From contig DGES01000120.1 of assembly GCA_002386065.1 (NCBI GenBank), positions 106,570 to 122,182 on the forward strand: a stretch of DNA of 15,613 nucleotides, in the 5' to 3' direction. Under the pieces are notes generated by a model. That model was not told the origin of the DNA, searched no databases, and was given only the letters and a program-made list of their open reading frames with translations. Of the stretch, positions 7,947-15,593 are shown piece by piece. Position 1 is the stretch's first letter; each line of letters opens with the position of its first letter. The stretch is from Firmicutes bacterium UBA3920 (GTDB taxonomy: Bacteria > Bacillota > Clostridia > Caldicoprobacterales > Xylanivirgaceae). Both the position numbers and the translations under genes were made by a program.

Positions 7947-9535
7947 CTACTACCCTCCTCCCTTACTCTTAGTTGATATCTAGCCAGCTCTATTAAAATT
8001 TTCAAATTCATTTGATATGCAAACTTTTCATCTATTTCTGATGTAATATTTCCAATTCTAACTCTATCTACATCTTTAAAAGTTTCTTCATAAAACATAT
8101 CTATATCCCTACTATTTTTAATCATTTTATCAAATAAATCTTTTAAACCCTTATCACCATATTTTACTTTACTTAGTTGTTCATCTGATATACTTCTTTT
8201 ATTTTTAATATCATTTATATACTCATTGTATTTTTTTATCCCTTCTTCTGGTTCTAAAATAGCAATATAATCAAATAAATCCTTATAATTACCCCATTGA
8301 TTTTGATTCATTGCCTCTGGATTTTTAATGTTTTCATTTATTTTTAAAACAACATCAGCAATATGATTTTCAACTCTATTTTTATATATTTTATTTACTA
8401 TATCTCTTAATTGTTGTTTCTCATTTTCATCAAGTTTTTTATATAAAGTGCTATATTTTTCTTCAACATAATTCTTCTTGGGAAAGCATAGTTCAATAGT
8501 ATCTTCTATAGAATCTACTAATACAAATCTTCCAAATCCATCTGCTTTTCTTTCTCCTATACCAGCATCCATAAATTTTAATAATCTGTCTTCATCAATT
8601 TCCCCTTGAATTTCATATTTAAATATACTACCTGCTTTTATTCCTACAATTTGTGGAGTATGACAGCTCCATTTATTATTATAATTAGTGATATTTTTAG
8701 TCTCAATTATACTGTCTATATATTCTACCTTTTTAAGCCCTAATTCCTTACATATGTACTCGTCTTCTATATATGTTTTATATTGACCTAATTTGTTTCT
8801 ATATATTATATCTGATAAAGCTATAAGATACATATGCTCTTTATAATCATTCTTATATTTAAATATTTCATATTCTGGATTTTCTTCTTCTATTTTTATA
8901 TTAGAAATTTTACATCTTCCATATCCACTGCCTTTTGAACCTCCAATATATACATACCTATCTTCAAATATCTCTTTTATTTCATCTATATAGGCTTCAT
9001 CTTCAACTTTTATAATCCCCTTAAAGGTTTGTCCTTTTTTAATAGCTTCATATCGAAACAATTTAGTTTCTTCACTAGCTTTATTTATATGAAGATTTGA
9101 ATTTTTATCTACCTTTATTCTAATATACTCATATTCATCATTTACTATAAATTCCGCTAGCCGAGCTCTCTGATATTCTGGTGATAATTTCCTATCTAAA
9201 CCCAATTCTAAATTTAAAGGTTTCTTCATTTCTTCAGCTTGTCTCATATCATCTTTAAGAGCAAAATAAGCTTTAGGGAAAGGTATGCTTCTATATCCTT
9301 CAAAATTTGGATAAGCATTTAAAAATTTGATCCCACCTTTTAATAACTTTTCCCTATGTATTCCCTGATTTATATCATCAATACCATACTCTTTTATATA
9401 TTTATATATAAATGCTCCTCTTATTGAAGAACCTGTAATATATTCCATAGTTTCTTCCGAGTCAATTTGTATATTGGTTTTAGCAAGCTTTATATCTTCC
9501 AAAGTTTCAATATCATAAGTTAAATACTTAGTCAT
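7943..9535 (-). CDS. csx10: Csx10, Cas5-like RAMP protein of type III-D
   Basis: Csx10 is the Cas5-group subunit of subtype III-D and is expected to cap the 5' end of the crRNA. Diagnostic motifs are YITGSSIRGAFIYKYI (32-47), YRSIPFPKAYFAL (81-93), YIGGSKGSGYGRCKI (196-210), HTPQIVGIKAGSIFKYE (292-308) and GIGERKADGFGRF (325-337). The part after about 350 is a mainly helical extension of some 180 residues rich in Lys, Glu and Asn, with no RAMP motif. No separate small subunit (Csm2/Cmr5/Cas11) gene exists in the operon, so this extension is a candidate for that role (inference). The start overlaps the preceding cas7 by 8 bp, with GGAAGGGGTG as ribosome binding site. Confidence 0.82.
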   Translation of the reverse strand: MTKYLTYDIETLEDIKLAKTNIQIDSEETMEYITGSSIRGAFIYKYIKEYGIDDINQGIHREKLLKGGIKFLNAYPNFEGYRSIPFPKAYFALKDDMRQAEEMKKPLNLELGLDRKLSPEYQRARLAEFIVNDEYEYIRIKVDKNSNLHINKASEETKLFRYEAIKKGQTFKGIIKVEDEAYIDEIKEIFEDRYVYIGGSKGSGYGRCKISNIKIEEENPEYEIFKYKNDYKEHMYLIALSDIIYRNKLGQYKTYIEDEYICKELGLKKVEYIDSIIETKNITNYNNKWSCHTPQIVGIKAGSIFKYEIQGEIDEDRLLKFMDAGIGERKADGFGRFVLVDSIEDTIELCFPKKNYVEEKYSTLYKKLDENEKQQLRDIVNKIYKNRVENHIADVVLKINENIKNPEAMNQNQWGNYKDLFDYIAILEPEEGIKKYNEYINDIKNKRSISDEQLSKVKYGDKGLKDLFDKMIKNSRDIDMFYEETFKDVDRVRIGNITSEIDEKFAYQMNLKILIELARYQLRVREEGSR

Positions 9536-10193
9536 TTTGTTTCACCCCTTCCAAAAACTTATTCATATAATATTCTGTTTTATCCTTGTATTCTCCATTT
9601 TCCAACACTTGAAAACTACATTCTACCTCACCTTTGCCCCTAGTCCTCATAGTTCCTATATGCTTTAAGTATCTTGAAGTGGTTGCCAATAACCCTAATT
9701 CATCTTTTGACAATTCCTTATCACAATATAAGTCTACATAAAATACCAAATCTTTTTTTACCACCCTCATATGTCTTAAAGAACCTTCTTTATAAGAACC
9801 ATCATCTTCAATACTAGTAAAACTCCTAACTTCAGTTAGTGCTTCCTTTACCTCTGTTGAATTTATTGCTCCTTCATTAATGCCATATATCAATATATTT
9901 CTAATATTTTCATTAATTATACAATCAGAAAATTTAATAGTTTCCCATGCATTTATTCCATTATCTTTTACTCCCAATAAACCTTTCTCCAAATCTTCAT
10001 ATTTTTTCTCTCCTAGAAAATTTACTATATCTGACATTGCATCTCTAAAGTTTCCTTTAAAAGTCTTTGCTTTCATAAAAGGTAATCCATATTCATCATG
10101 AACTACCTCCAAGTCTACTGAACCAGGTATAGAATAACCACTTCCAAATATAGTTTCCGTTAGTAATTTAACTTGGATTCTGCATTTATTCAT
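9528..10193 (-). CDS. single-unit Cas7 (Csm3-like) RAMP protein
   Basis: This 221-residue Cas7-type backbone subunit has the Csm3-like N-terminus GSGYSIPGSVDLEVV, followed by GLPFMKAKTFKGNFRDAM (36-53), where family members read GLPYIPGSSLKG. D27 aligns by eye with the Csm3 catalytic Asp33 that cuts target RNA every six nucleotides. The C-terminal IGTMRTRGKGEVECSF is the glycine-rich RAMP loop. The gene overlaps the end of cas10 by 8 bp (ATGAATAA) and csx10 by 8 bp, and has a purine-rich GAGAGGAAGA ribosome binding site, consistent with coupled translation. It is the most Csm3-like of the operon's Cas7 units. Confidence 0.82.
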   Translation of the reverse strand: MNKCRIQVKLLTETIFGSGYSIPGSVDLEVVHDEYGLPFMKAKTFKGNFRDAMSDIVNFLGEKKYEDLEKGLLGVKDNGINAWETIKFSDCIINENIRNILIYGINEGAINSTEVKEALTEVRSFTSIEDDGSYKEGSLRHMRVVKKDLVFYVDLYCDKELSKDELGLLATTSRYLKHIGTMRTRGKGEVECSFQVLENGEYKDKTEYYMNKFLEGVKQND

Positions 10194-11097
10194 CTTTTTC
10201 TTCCTCTCTCTTTAGTTTTATGAATAAGTCTATAATTTCTATAGCATCATAATATATACATGTATCACCAAAGAAACAATAGTCGCTCTTTGCATTATCA
10301 AATCCTCCAAAATAATTCTCAATATCATTTGATTTTAGAAAAATTTCAGTATCTTTTTTGCCTTTTCTAAGCACTTCTCTCAATTCCTTTATTTTATTTC
10401 TCGCAATCTTATTCTCATATATTTCTCTTTTAGTAATATCGTCATAAGCTATCTTAAAATTATCATAACTTCTCCAAGCATTTTCATCATTACAATCATT
10501 ATTTAAATATAAGGGACGCATATATAATTTCTTATCATCTAAAGTTTTATAATGTTGTTCTCTAATTTCTAATATACTGCCTAACATATCTCCTTGTTCC
10601 ACATGCCAGTCTATTAGTGAAAAATCTTTATTTGGATAATCATAGGCTAATTTCCTTTTCCCATTGGTACAAAGTTCCTCAGCCATTTTATACATGTTCT
10701 GAAATGGCTGAGATACTCTACCTATAGCTACACCCGCACAAGCATTTAGTTTAACTGTATTTCCATCATGAATTTCTATCTCATTATTATATAAATGTTC
10801 TAAAAAAATCCTAGCAGATTCTATTCCAATCTTTCCATTAATTACGTAAGTTATATCATCTCCAGCTACTATGATAGGTATTACAGGAAAAAAACCTTCT
10901 TTAATTTTTGTATCCTCATCTAAAGCATCTTTATTTTGATTTATCACATTGGTCATTTCTTTAAATGCTTCTTCATAGGCTATCTTCACATTAGTGCTAA
11001 ACTTTTTTAAAGCGTTTAAATATTCTTTATTGGTTTTAGATTTATCTTCGTCTTTATATGTAAAATATTTTTTCAATTGAATAAATTTATCACCCAT
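10186..11097 (-). CDS. cas10: Cas10, C-terminal part (second palm domain and D4), out of frame with its N-terminal part
   Basis: This is the larger part of an HD-less Cas10, the signature subunit that makes cyclic oligoadenylate in type III systems. Its listed first ATG is the internal Met of the conserved palm motif; the same frame upstream reads LAVVHIDGNQMGDKF, so the real coding region extends back to about 11130. The cyclase motif is IIVAGDDITYV (A78-G-D80-D81), the usual GGDD with the first Gly replaced by Ala. ACAGVAIGRVSQPF and the C-terminal YYDAIEIIDLF also fit Cas10. No good ribosome binding site precedes 11097. It lies in the -1 frame relative to 11124-11726, joined at a run of seven A. 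If joined, the protein is about 513 residues. It is followed by cas7 with an 8-bp overlap. Confidence 0.8.
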   Translation of the reverse strand: MGDKFIQLKKYFTYKDEDKSKTNKEYLNALKKFSTNVKIAYEEAFKEMTNVINQNKDALDEDTKIKEGFFPVIPIIVAGDDITYVINGKIGIESARIFLEHLYNNEIEIHDGNTVKLNACAGVAIGRVSQPFQNMYKMAEELCTNGKRKLAYDYPNKDFSLIDWHVEQGDMLGSILEIREQHYKTLDDKKLYMRPLYLNNDCNDENAWRSYDNFKIAYDDITKREIYENKIARNKIKELREVLRKGKKDTEIFLKSNDIENYFGGFDNAKSDYCFFGDTCIYYDAIEIIDLFIKLKREEEKDE

Positions 11098-11123
11098 TTG
11101 ATTCCCATCAATATGGACTACTG

Positions 11124-11137
11124 CTAAATATTTTTTT
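11124..11137 (-). promoter_or_regulatory. A7 slippery run at the cas10 frame break
   Basis: On the minus strand, GGC-GAA-AAA-AAT-ATT-TAG is the end of the first frame, with seven A at 11131-11137. A -1 shift at A-AAA-AAT continues as TAT-TTA-GCA-GTA-GTC into the conserved cas10 palm motif. An eighth A would give one intact frame. A purine-rich AAGAGG lies just upstream, resembling the stimulatory sites seen before some bacterial frameshifts. Which explanation holds cannot be decided from the sequence. Confidence 0.5.
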
Positions 11138-11726
11138 CGCCTCTTGCCAAATCTCTAAATTCTCTTATACCTTTTACCTCATCTGGAAGAAGTTTTTTAA
11201 ATTTCTTGCTATCTTTGTATGAGTTTTCAATCTTTACATGAACTTCCTGGCTTATAAGTCTATTAGGATTATCTAAATCAAACCTATCCCTACAGCAAGC
11301 AGGTAAACCAGTAGATTCACATATACTTTCTATCCCAAAAGATTTTTGAACTCCACTATTTTTTCTTCTATTTTTCTTTTTATTTAGTTTCTTATGAAGA
11401 TCATCTATCTTTTGGATTACTTCATTCCTTTTATCATCATATTCTTCGATAACCATAAACAGTTGAATTCCAGGATAGTATTCAAGTACTTTTTCACTTA
11501 CATCCTTTACAAACTTTTTTGCTTGTCCTAAATTATCAAAATTATAAAGACTATTGCCACCTCCATTATAGATTAAAAAATCTTCATAATCTTCATTTAA
11601 CTGTTGAGGTAAACTTTCTATGATGTATTCAATTACTATAGATGCTCCCCTGTTTTCTTTTAATTTGTTACTAGCAAATATATAATCTTGCTTCCTAGAT
11701 ACTTCCCATAAAACCAAAACGCCCAT
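11124..11726 (-). CDS. cas10: Cas10, N-terminal part (first palm domain), ends at a frame break
   Basis: The start LVLWEVSRKQDYIFASN with KLKENRGAS, then YNGGGNSLYNF (53-63), is the opening of the first Cas10 palm domain. There is no HD nuclease domain in front of it, which agrees with subtype III-D. Cys136, Cys144 and Cys145 in ICESTGLPACC probably belong to the zinc-binding region common in Cas10. The frame ends with LARGEKNI and TAG, just where the palm motif should continue; the missing residues lie in the -1 frame of 10186-11097. The ATG follows the preceding stop directly, with GGAGGG six bases upstream. The break may be a sequencing or assembly slip, a real mutation, or programmed frameshifting. 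Confidence 0.8.
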   Translation of the reverse strand: MGVLVLWEVSRKQDYIFASNKLKENRGASIVIEYIIESLPQQLNEDYEDFLIYNGGGNSLYNFDNLGQAKKFVKDVSEKVLEYYPGIQLFMVIEEYDDKRNEVIQKIDDLHKKLNKKKNRRKNSGVQKSFGIESICESTGLPACCRDRFDLDNPNRLISQEVHVKIENSYKDSKKFKKLLPDEVKGIREFRDLARGEKNI

Positions 11727-12680
11727 CTAAATCCCTCCTTCGTCTATATATATATCTTCTATTCTTTCTTTAAAACTGCTATCAGCAGAAATAAATTCTA
11801 ATCTATCTTCCATTTCAAATTCATAAGCACTTTTAACATCTTTTCTTAAAGTTTCTTCTTTACACTTATTACTATTATATTTATATATAATTCCACTTCT
11901 GCTTCCCCCTAGTTTATCTGCCTTATCTTTAATTTCAAACAATTCCATCTTTAAAACTCCAGACCCTTCATCTTTTTTTAAATATTTGGATTCAAAACAT
12001 AACAAAAGTCTCCCATTTAATAGATATACTTCATCAACACAAGTCCTACTTCCATTTTTATTTATAAATACTATTTGATTTTCGCTCTCCAAATATTTAA
12101 TATTTTCTTTATATATTTTCTCTTCTAACTCCTTTTCTAATCTATAGCCATGAATTCTAGTAATATCTTCTATAGACAGATCTAAATTATTGACCACATT
12201 TTTAATTTCAGGAGCTCTATCTTTGCCTACAAACTTAGAATCTTCTAATATCCTCTTTTGATTATCATCTACATAGGAGATTATAGTAATTAATCCTTCT
12301 ATATTAGCATTAAAAATTCTTTCTGCAAATAAAGCTGACATTGCCTTAGTGCCGCTAGAATAGTCTAATAATAATGTATAGGTTTTATTTTTTTCCATAG
12401 ATTTTTTTATATCTTTAAGTAACCTGTTGATACATTGGTTAATATCTTTTGCATCACTTTTATCACAAGGAATTAAGCTAATATTTGCTCCTGGTATTCT
12501 CTCCTCTACTACCTCCTTCAAGTTTTTTGCCACTTTTTCAGAACCAATATTAGTCCTAGAAGCTTTAGTATGTACTAAATATATGTTTGTATCTTTATTA
12601 GAATTTTTTAATAAGGTAATAAATGCAGGTAAAGGATTGGTTCCAATCAAAGAAATATGATAATCTACATAGTTTTTCAT
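11727..12680 (-). CDS. Card1/Can2-like CARF nuclease with intact PD-(D/E)xK motif
   Basis: This ancillary effector of a type III system should bind cyclic oligoadenylate made by Cas10 and cleave nucleic acid in response. Residues about 1-150 form the CARF domain: SLIGTNPLPAFITLL near the N-terminus and LLDYSSGTKAMSALFAE with the ligand-contacting G110-T-K112. Residues about 180-317 form a DUF1887-type restriction-endonuclease fold: D216 in CVDEVYL and E230-S-K232 in LLCFESKYL, the spacing seen in Card1/Can2. The frame could begin at 12704, but AGAAGGTGTG lies at the right distance from the ATG at 12680 (MKNYVDYHIS), so that start is used. It begins two bases after the stop of its paralogue and ends directly before the cas10 start. 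Confidence 0.78.
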   Translation of the reverse strand: MKNYVDYHISLIGTNPLPAFITLLKNSNKDTNIYLVHTKASRTNIGSEKVAKNLKEVVEERIPGANISLIPCDKSDAKDINQCINRLLKDIKKSMEKNKTYTLLLDYSSGTKAMSALFAERIFNANIEGLITIISYVDDNQKRILEDSKFVGKDRAPEIKNVVNNLDLSIEDITRIHGYRLEKELEEKIYKENIKYLESENQIVFINKNGSRTCVDEVYLLNGRLLLCFESKYLKKDEGSGVLKMELFEIKDKADKLGGSRSGIIYKYNSNKCKEETLRKDVKSAYEFEMEDRLEFISADSSFKERIEDIYIDEGGI

Positions 12681-12682
12681 AT

Positions 12683-13930
12683 CTACACACCTTCTTTCAG
12701 CCATTCTCTAAGTTCATTCTTTAAATTTGAAAAATCCTGTACTCCTAATATTAGTGTGTTTTCCAACGTTTCATCATCCCATATATTCTTGTATTCTCTC
12801 TTTAATTCATCAGTATCCCAACATAAATTTATATAACATATACCTGCTTCATCTCCTGCTAAATTCTTAGCCCTTTGTTTTATTTCGTATAACTTTCCTT
12901 TAGCCTCCTCCTGTGTACTAATGGATGTTATAGATATGGCAAATAGCTTATACTTTCTATATGCTACTAAATCCACTTCAAATACACCTTGTTCTTCATC
13001 AGATCTTATTTTTTTAATACTATGTTGAACATCTTCTATGATTCCTTCTTCTTTTAGCTCGATAAGTATATTTAATATATATTCTTCTAGCCATTTAGTA
13101 CCTGCAAAATATCCGAAAATTTCTTCATCATTTGACCCTAATAATAGATTAATTTCATCATTATTTGAAAATATATTATAATCAAGAAATGCTTGACTTA
13201 AATTATTTATGAATTGCTTTTTATCATTGGTCCAACTTCCAGTAGCCGTGTTTTCTTTAATAAATTTCACTCTTTCATCATATTGCTTTTTACCAACACC
13301 ACAAAATAAATTCCCTAATTTATTTGCTAACTCTTTTGCTTTAGGCATTGCTCCTTCTTCGTTAATTTCTTCCATATTATCTATATTACTATAAACACTT
13401 ATTATATCTTTTATATTTAAATCAAAGTTCGAATCTAATTGGGATAATGACACACAATCAGAAATGTATTTCTTATTTGTTCCTTTGCTAAATTCAAAGT
13501 ATAATAATTCTCGCTCTGGATCAATATAAGTCAAACTTATATTAGGATTTTTATTATATTTATCATAATTGTAGTTCTTAATTACATGATAAGCGGTTAT
13601 AGATATAAGCTTAATACCTCCTGTATAATTTAATTCCAGTAAATTTATTTTATCTTCCATATAAAGCAAATTATCAAGTTTTTCTTGTATTTTCTCTTCT
13701 ATGCTTCTTCTATTAAATTTATTTATTAAAAGTTTTTCTATTGTAATATTATTATTCATTTTTTCTTTAACTAATCTTCTAAATCTATTGTAAGGATGAC
13801 CTTCAGTATCTTCAGTGCATATACATATTATTCTCCCTCCTTTATTTATTCTAGTCGTTGCCGATATTAAATTAGGAAAAGGATTACCACCCATTATTAA
13901 AAATAATATATCAGCTTTTTCCCTTATCAT
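12683..13930 (-). CDS. divergent Card1-like CARF protein with degenerate nuclease motif
   Basis: First gene of the operon, 415 residues, paralogous in layout to its neighbour. The CARF domain (about 1-150) keeps LFLIMGGNPFPNLIS at the start and LELNYTGGIKLISITAYHVI (98-117), where the usual G-T-K is G-I-K. The C-terminal part has TKWLEEYILNIL and FEVDLVAYRKYKLFAIS, the DUF1887/Card1 core. D320 is present, but the position of the E-x-K (E230-S-K232 in the neighbour) is I334-T-S336, so the nuclease is probably inactive or uses other residues. Residues about 160-270 are helical and unassigned. It may act as an allosteric or ring-nuclease partner of the intact Card1 homologue (inference). A strong GGGAGGAGGT ribosome binding site precedes the ATG. 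Confidence 0.7.
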   Translation of the reverse strand: MIREKADILFLIMGGNPFPNLISATTRINKGGRIICICTEDTEGHPYNRFRRLVKEKMNNNITIEKLLINKFNRRSIEEKIQEKLDNLLYMEDKINLLELNYTGGIKLISITAYHVIKNYNYDKYNKNPNISLTYIDPERELLYFEFSKGTNKKYISDCVSLSQLDSNFDLNIKDIISVYSNIDNMEEINEEGAMPKAKELANKLGNLFCGVGKKQYDERVKFIKENTATGSWTNDKKQFINNLSQAFLDYNIFSNNDEINLLLGSNDEEIFGYFAGTKWLEEYILNILIELKEEGIIEDVQHSIKKIRSDEEQGVFEVDLVAYRKYKLFAISITSISTQEEAKGKLYEIKQRAKNLAGDEAGICYINLCWDTDELKREYKNIWDDETLENTLILGVQDFSNLKNELREWLKEGV

Positions 13931-14004
13931 TTATACCTCCTCCCTTCCATTGAGTTCACTTATAACATTCTATAAAGATCTTAAAAATCCTTTATTTTCC
14001 TTAA

Positions 14005-14033
14005 AATATACGTTTTTCTATAATAGTTTCCAA
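14005..14033 (-). promoter_or_regulatory. probable promoter of the type III-D operon
   Basis: On the minus strand TTGGAA (14028-14033; 4 of 6 to the -35 consensus) is separated by exactly 17 bp from TATATT (14005-14010; 5 of 6 to the -10). Transcription would start near 13998, leaving a leader of about 65 bases before the strong ribosome binding site of the first CARF gene. I see no operator-like repeat in the leader. It lies between that gene and the AI-2E exporter fragment. Confidence 0.45.
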
Positions 14034-14099
14034 TATAAAACAATTGTTGCCATGTCTAATTATTTTACCTATGATACTATTAGAGTTTTTAATCAAATA

Positions 14100-14303
14100 A
14101 AGGCATTATATGCTCTTATAACATTATTAATATTGCAACAAATTAATGGCAATATCATAGTTCCTAAAGTGGTAGGTAAAAATGCAAACTTACATCCGCT
14201 GCTTGTAATGCTATCTTTGTTTATGTTTGGATCCTTATTTGGAATAATAGGTATGATTGTTGCTGTCCTTATTACTGCATTGATTAAGCATTTTGTTGTA
14301 TAA
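14100..14303 (+). pseudogene. C-terminal fragment of an AI-2E family transporter
   Basis: The plus-strand frame from about 14100 reads KALYALITLLILQQINGNII, then VPKVVGKNANLHPLLVML and a final membrane segment (FGSLFGIIGMIVAVLITALI) before the stop. The string Q-Q-I-x-G-N-I-I-V-P-K-V-V-G-K-x-x-x-L-H-P-L is diagnostic for the AI-2E/YdbI-type (PF01594) membrane exporter family, whose members are usually about 330-380 residues. Only the last 67 residues or so are present; the frame upstream shows no family similarity and no sensible start, so this is a truncated remnant at the edge of the defence region. It is the only recognisable plus-strand gene piece. Confidence 0.7.
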
Positions 14304-14395
14304 TTTATAAATCGTAGATTAGAAGAGAAGAAAATATAATTTTTATTTCATTTCCAACTGCATATGTTGATTTTATGTTGTTTCTTCCAAAAAAC

Positions 14396-14449
14396 AATTT
14401 GTCGTCGAACTCTAGGGAGTTTTGCACTACTTAGAGTCGACGACAAATT
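14396..14449. repeat. large imperfect palindrome (18-bp arms), possible terminator or dispersed element
   Basis: AATTTGTCGTCGA plus CTCTA (14396-14414, with one extra A at 14409) pairs with TAGAGTCGACGACAAATT (14432-14449) around a 17-base loop. On the minus strand it lies about 20 bases after the pyroglutamyl-peptidase stop and is followed by six T (14389-14394), so it could terminate that transcript. The arms are GC-richer than their surroundings, and the long loop is unusual for a terminator. No other copy exists in the window. Confidence 0.6.
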
Positions 14450-14471
14450 TTAGTGCTTATTTATATAGGAT

Positions 14472-14799
14472 TTATTCCATAATTGTTTCTATTGCAATAG
14501 TTAAAGCTTTTACAATAAGATCCAATGACATGCTTGGTGTATTGGTTTTCTCTATAACCTGCTCAGGCAAAAATGGAATGTGTATAAATCCACCTTTCAT
14601 ATTAGGATATTTTTTATCTATCTTGTACAATAATCCATACATTATATGATTACATACATAAGTGCCTGCTGTATTGAATACTTCTGCAGGAATATTATTC
14701 TTTTTTAATTCCTCCACTATTTTCTTTATAGGAAGTTTGGAAAAATATGCTGTATCACCATCGAGAAATATAGACTCCCTACCGAGCCTATAACCCCCC
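14472..14799 (-). pseudogene. pcp: C-terminal fragment of pyroglutamyl-peptidase I
   Basis: The frame reads DGDTAYFSKLPIKKIVEEL, then NTAGTYVCNHIMYGLLY, GGFIHIPFLPEQV and NTPSMSLDLIVKALTIAIE, the C-terminal half of pyrrolidone-carboxylate peptidase (family C15), which removes N-terminal pyroglutamate. The catalytic Cys (codon 14652-14654) and His (14580-14582) are kept, but the N-terminal half, including the catalytic Glu, is missing: about 109 codons remain of the usual 200-215. The open frame is cut off at the TAA that ends the upstream AbiEii-type gene (14802-14804), so a rearrangement joined the two. An ATG-type start at 14717 exists but would give only 81 residues. Almost certainly non-functional. 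Confidence 0.75.
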
Positions 14800-14801
14800 G
14801 A

Positions 14802-15593
14802 TTAAATATATTTCCTGCCCTTATAGCTCCAATTTTTAAAAAATTCATCTTCATCAACCATTGACTTATATGGTGGTAATGTAAAATCAATAATTATATT
14901 AACTACATCAGTAAAATCAAGTTCATATTTTAATATTTTTTTACAGAAATTGGCCCACCTCTTTTGAATTTGTTTATCTTTAGTAAGTCTTGCAATTACA
15001 ACAACAGAGTCCTTTTCATATGGTGTGCCTCGATTAGATAATGTTTCATATATTGCTTCTTGAAGTTTCCTACCCTCAAAATCAAATGTTGTTGCTAAAT
15101 AATATATATCATAAAAATCCTTCATACGACCTGTAGCTTCCATTAAAGATATAATCACATCTAATTTCTCTGCTACTGTAGATTCTAAAGAATAAGTTAA
15201 TACCTCAGGTTTTTCAAACTCTGGAAGTAATACTGGTAGAGCTCTTTCAACTGGGGAAGGTACAATAATATCTCCAACTCCAAAGTCTATACTAAAAGGT
15301 GTCTTTGTCCTTCCAATAATACCAGTAAGGTTGACCCTGATACCATGATACTCTTTAACCTCACTAATTTCCTCTAAACCTCTAATTTTAAACTCTACAA
15401 AATCATTATTGCTAGGTGAAAAAATAATTTCTTTAACAAGCTTTTCTATAGCATCTAAATCATTTGAATAATTCTTTAAAAGATAATCTGCATCAACTGT
15501 TGGTCTTGTAGTAAATCCACTAATTGAATATAATAAAAAACCACCTTTAAGAATAAGATTTTCTTTATAATTACTTCCTGAAAGCCTTCGAAT
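14802..15593 (-). pseudogene. AbiEii/AbiGii-type nucleotidyltransferase toxin, N-terminus lost
   Basis: The minus-strand frame, open from 15593 to the TAA at 14802, encodes about 263 residues of the AbiEii/DUF1814 family, the toxin of type IV abortive-infection toxin-antitoxin pairs. Visible in order are LILKGGFLLYSISGFTTRP (GG motif), TVDADYLL (D-x-D at 15486-15494), PFSIDFGVGDIIVPSP, LLPEFEKPEVLTYSLES, TVAEKLD and RMKDFYDIYYLA (motif IV; KDFYD at 15108-15122). No ATG, GTG or TTG lies near the expected start, and a TAG at 15597-15599 closes the frame exactly inside the putative IS end (15594-15607). The gene was therefore probably cut by an insertion; any antitoxin gene would lie beyond the window. 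A GTG at 15158 would give only the last 118 residues. Confidence 0.72.

Noticed and set aside
10186..11097. Treating the C-terminal Cas10 part as an independently translated two-subunit Cas10
   Set aside because: Its first ATG is the internal Met of the conserved palm motif, the motif continues upstream in the same frame to the A7 run, and no clear ribosome binding site precedes it; a frame break is the simpler reading.
13815..14100. Long plus-strand frame opening inside the first CARF gene and running to 14303
   Set aside because: Its first 95 codons are antisense to the CARF gene and its leader and show no family similarity; only the part from about 14100 is a recognisable AI-2E fragment.
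14396..14449. Palindrome considered as a CRISPR repeat or a degenerate array
   Set aside because: Only one copy is present, there is no spacer-like periodicity, and it is longer and more palindromic than a usual repeat unit.
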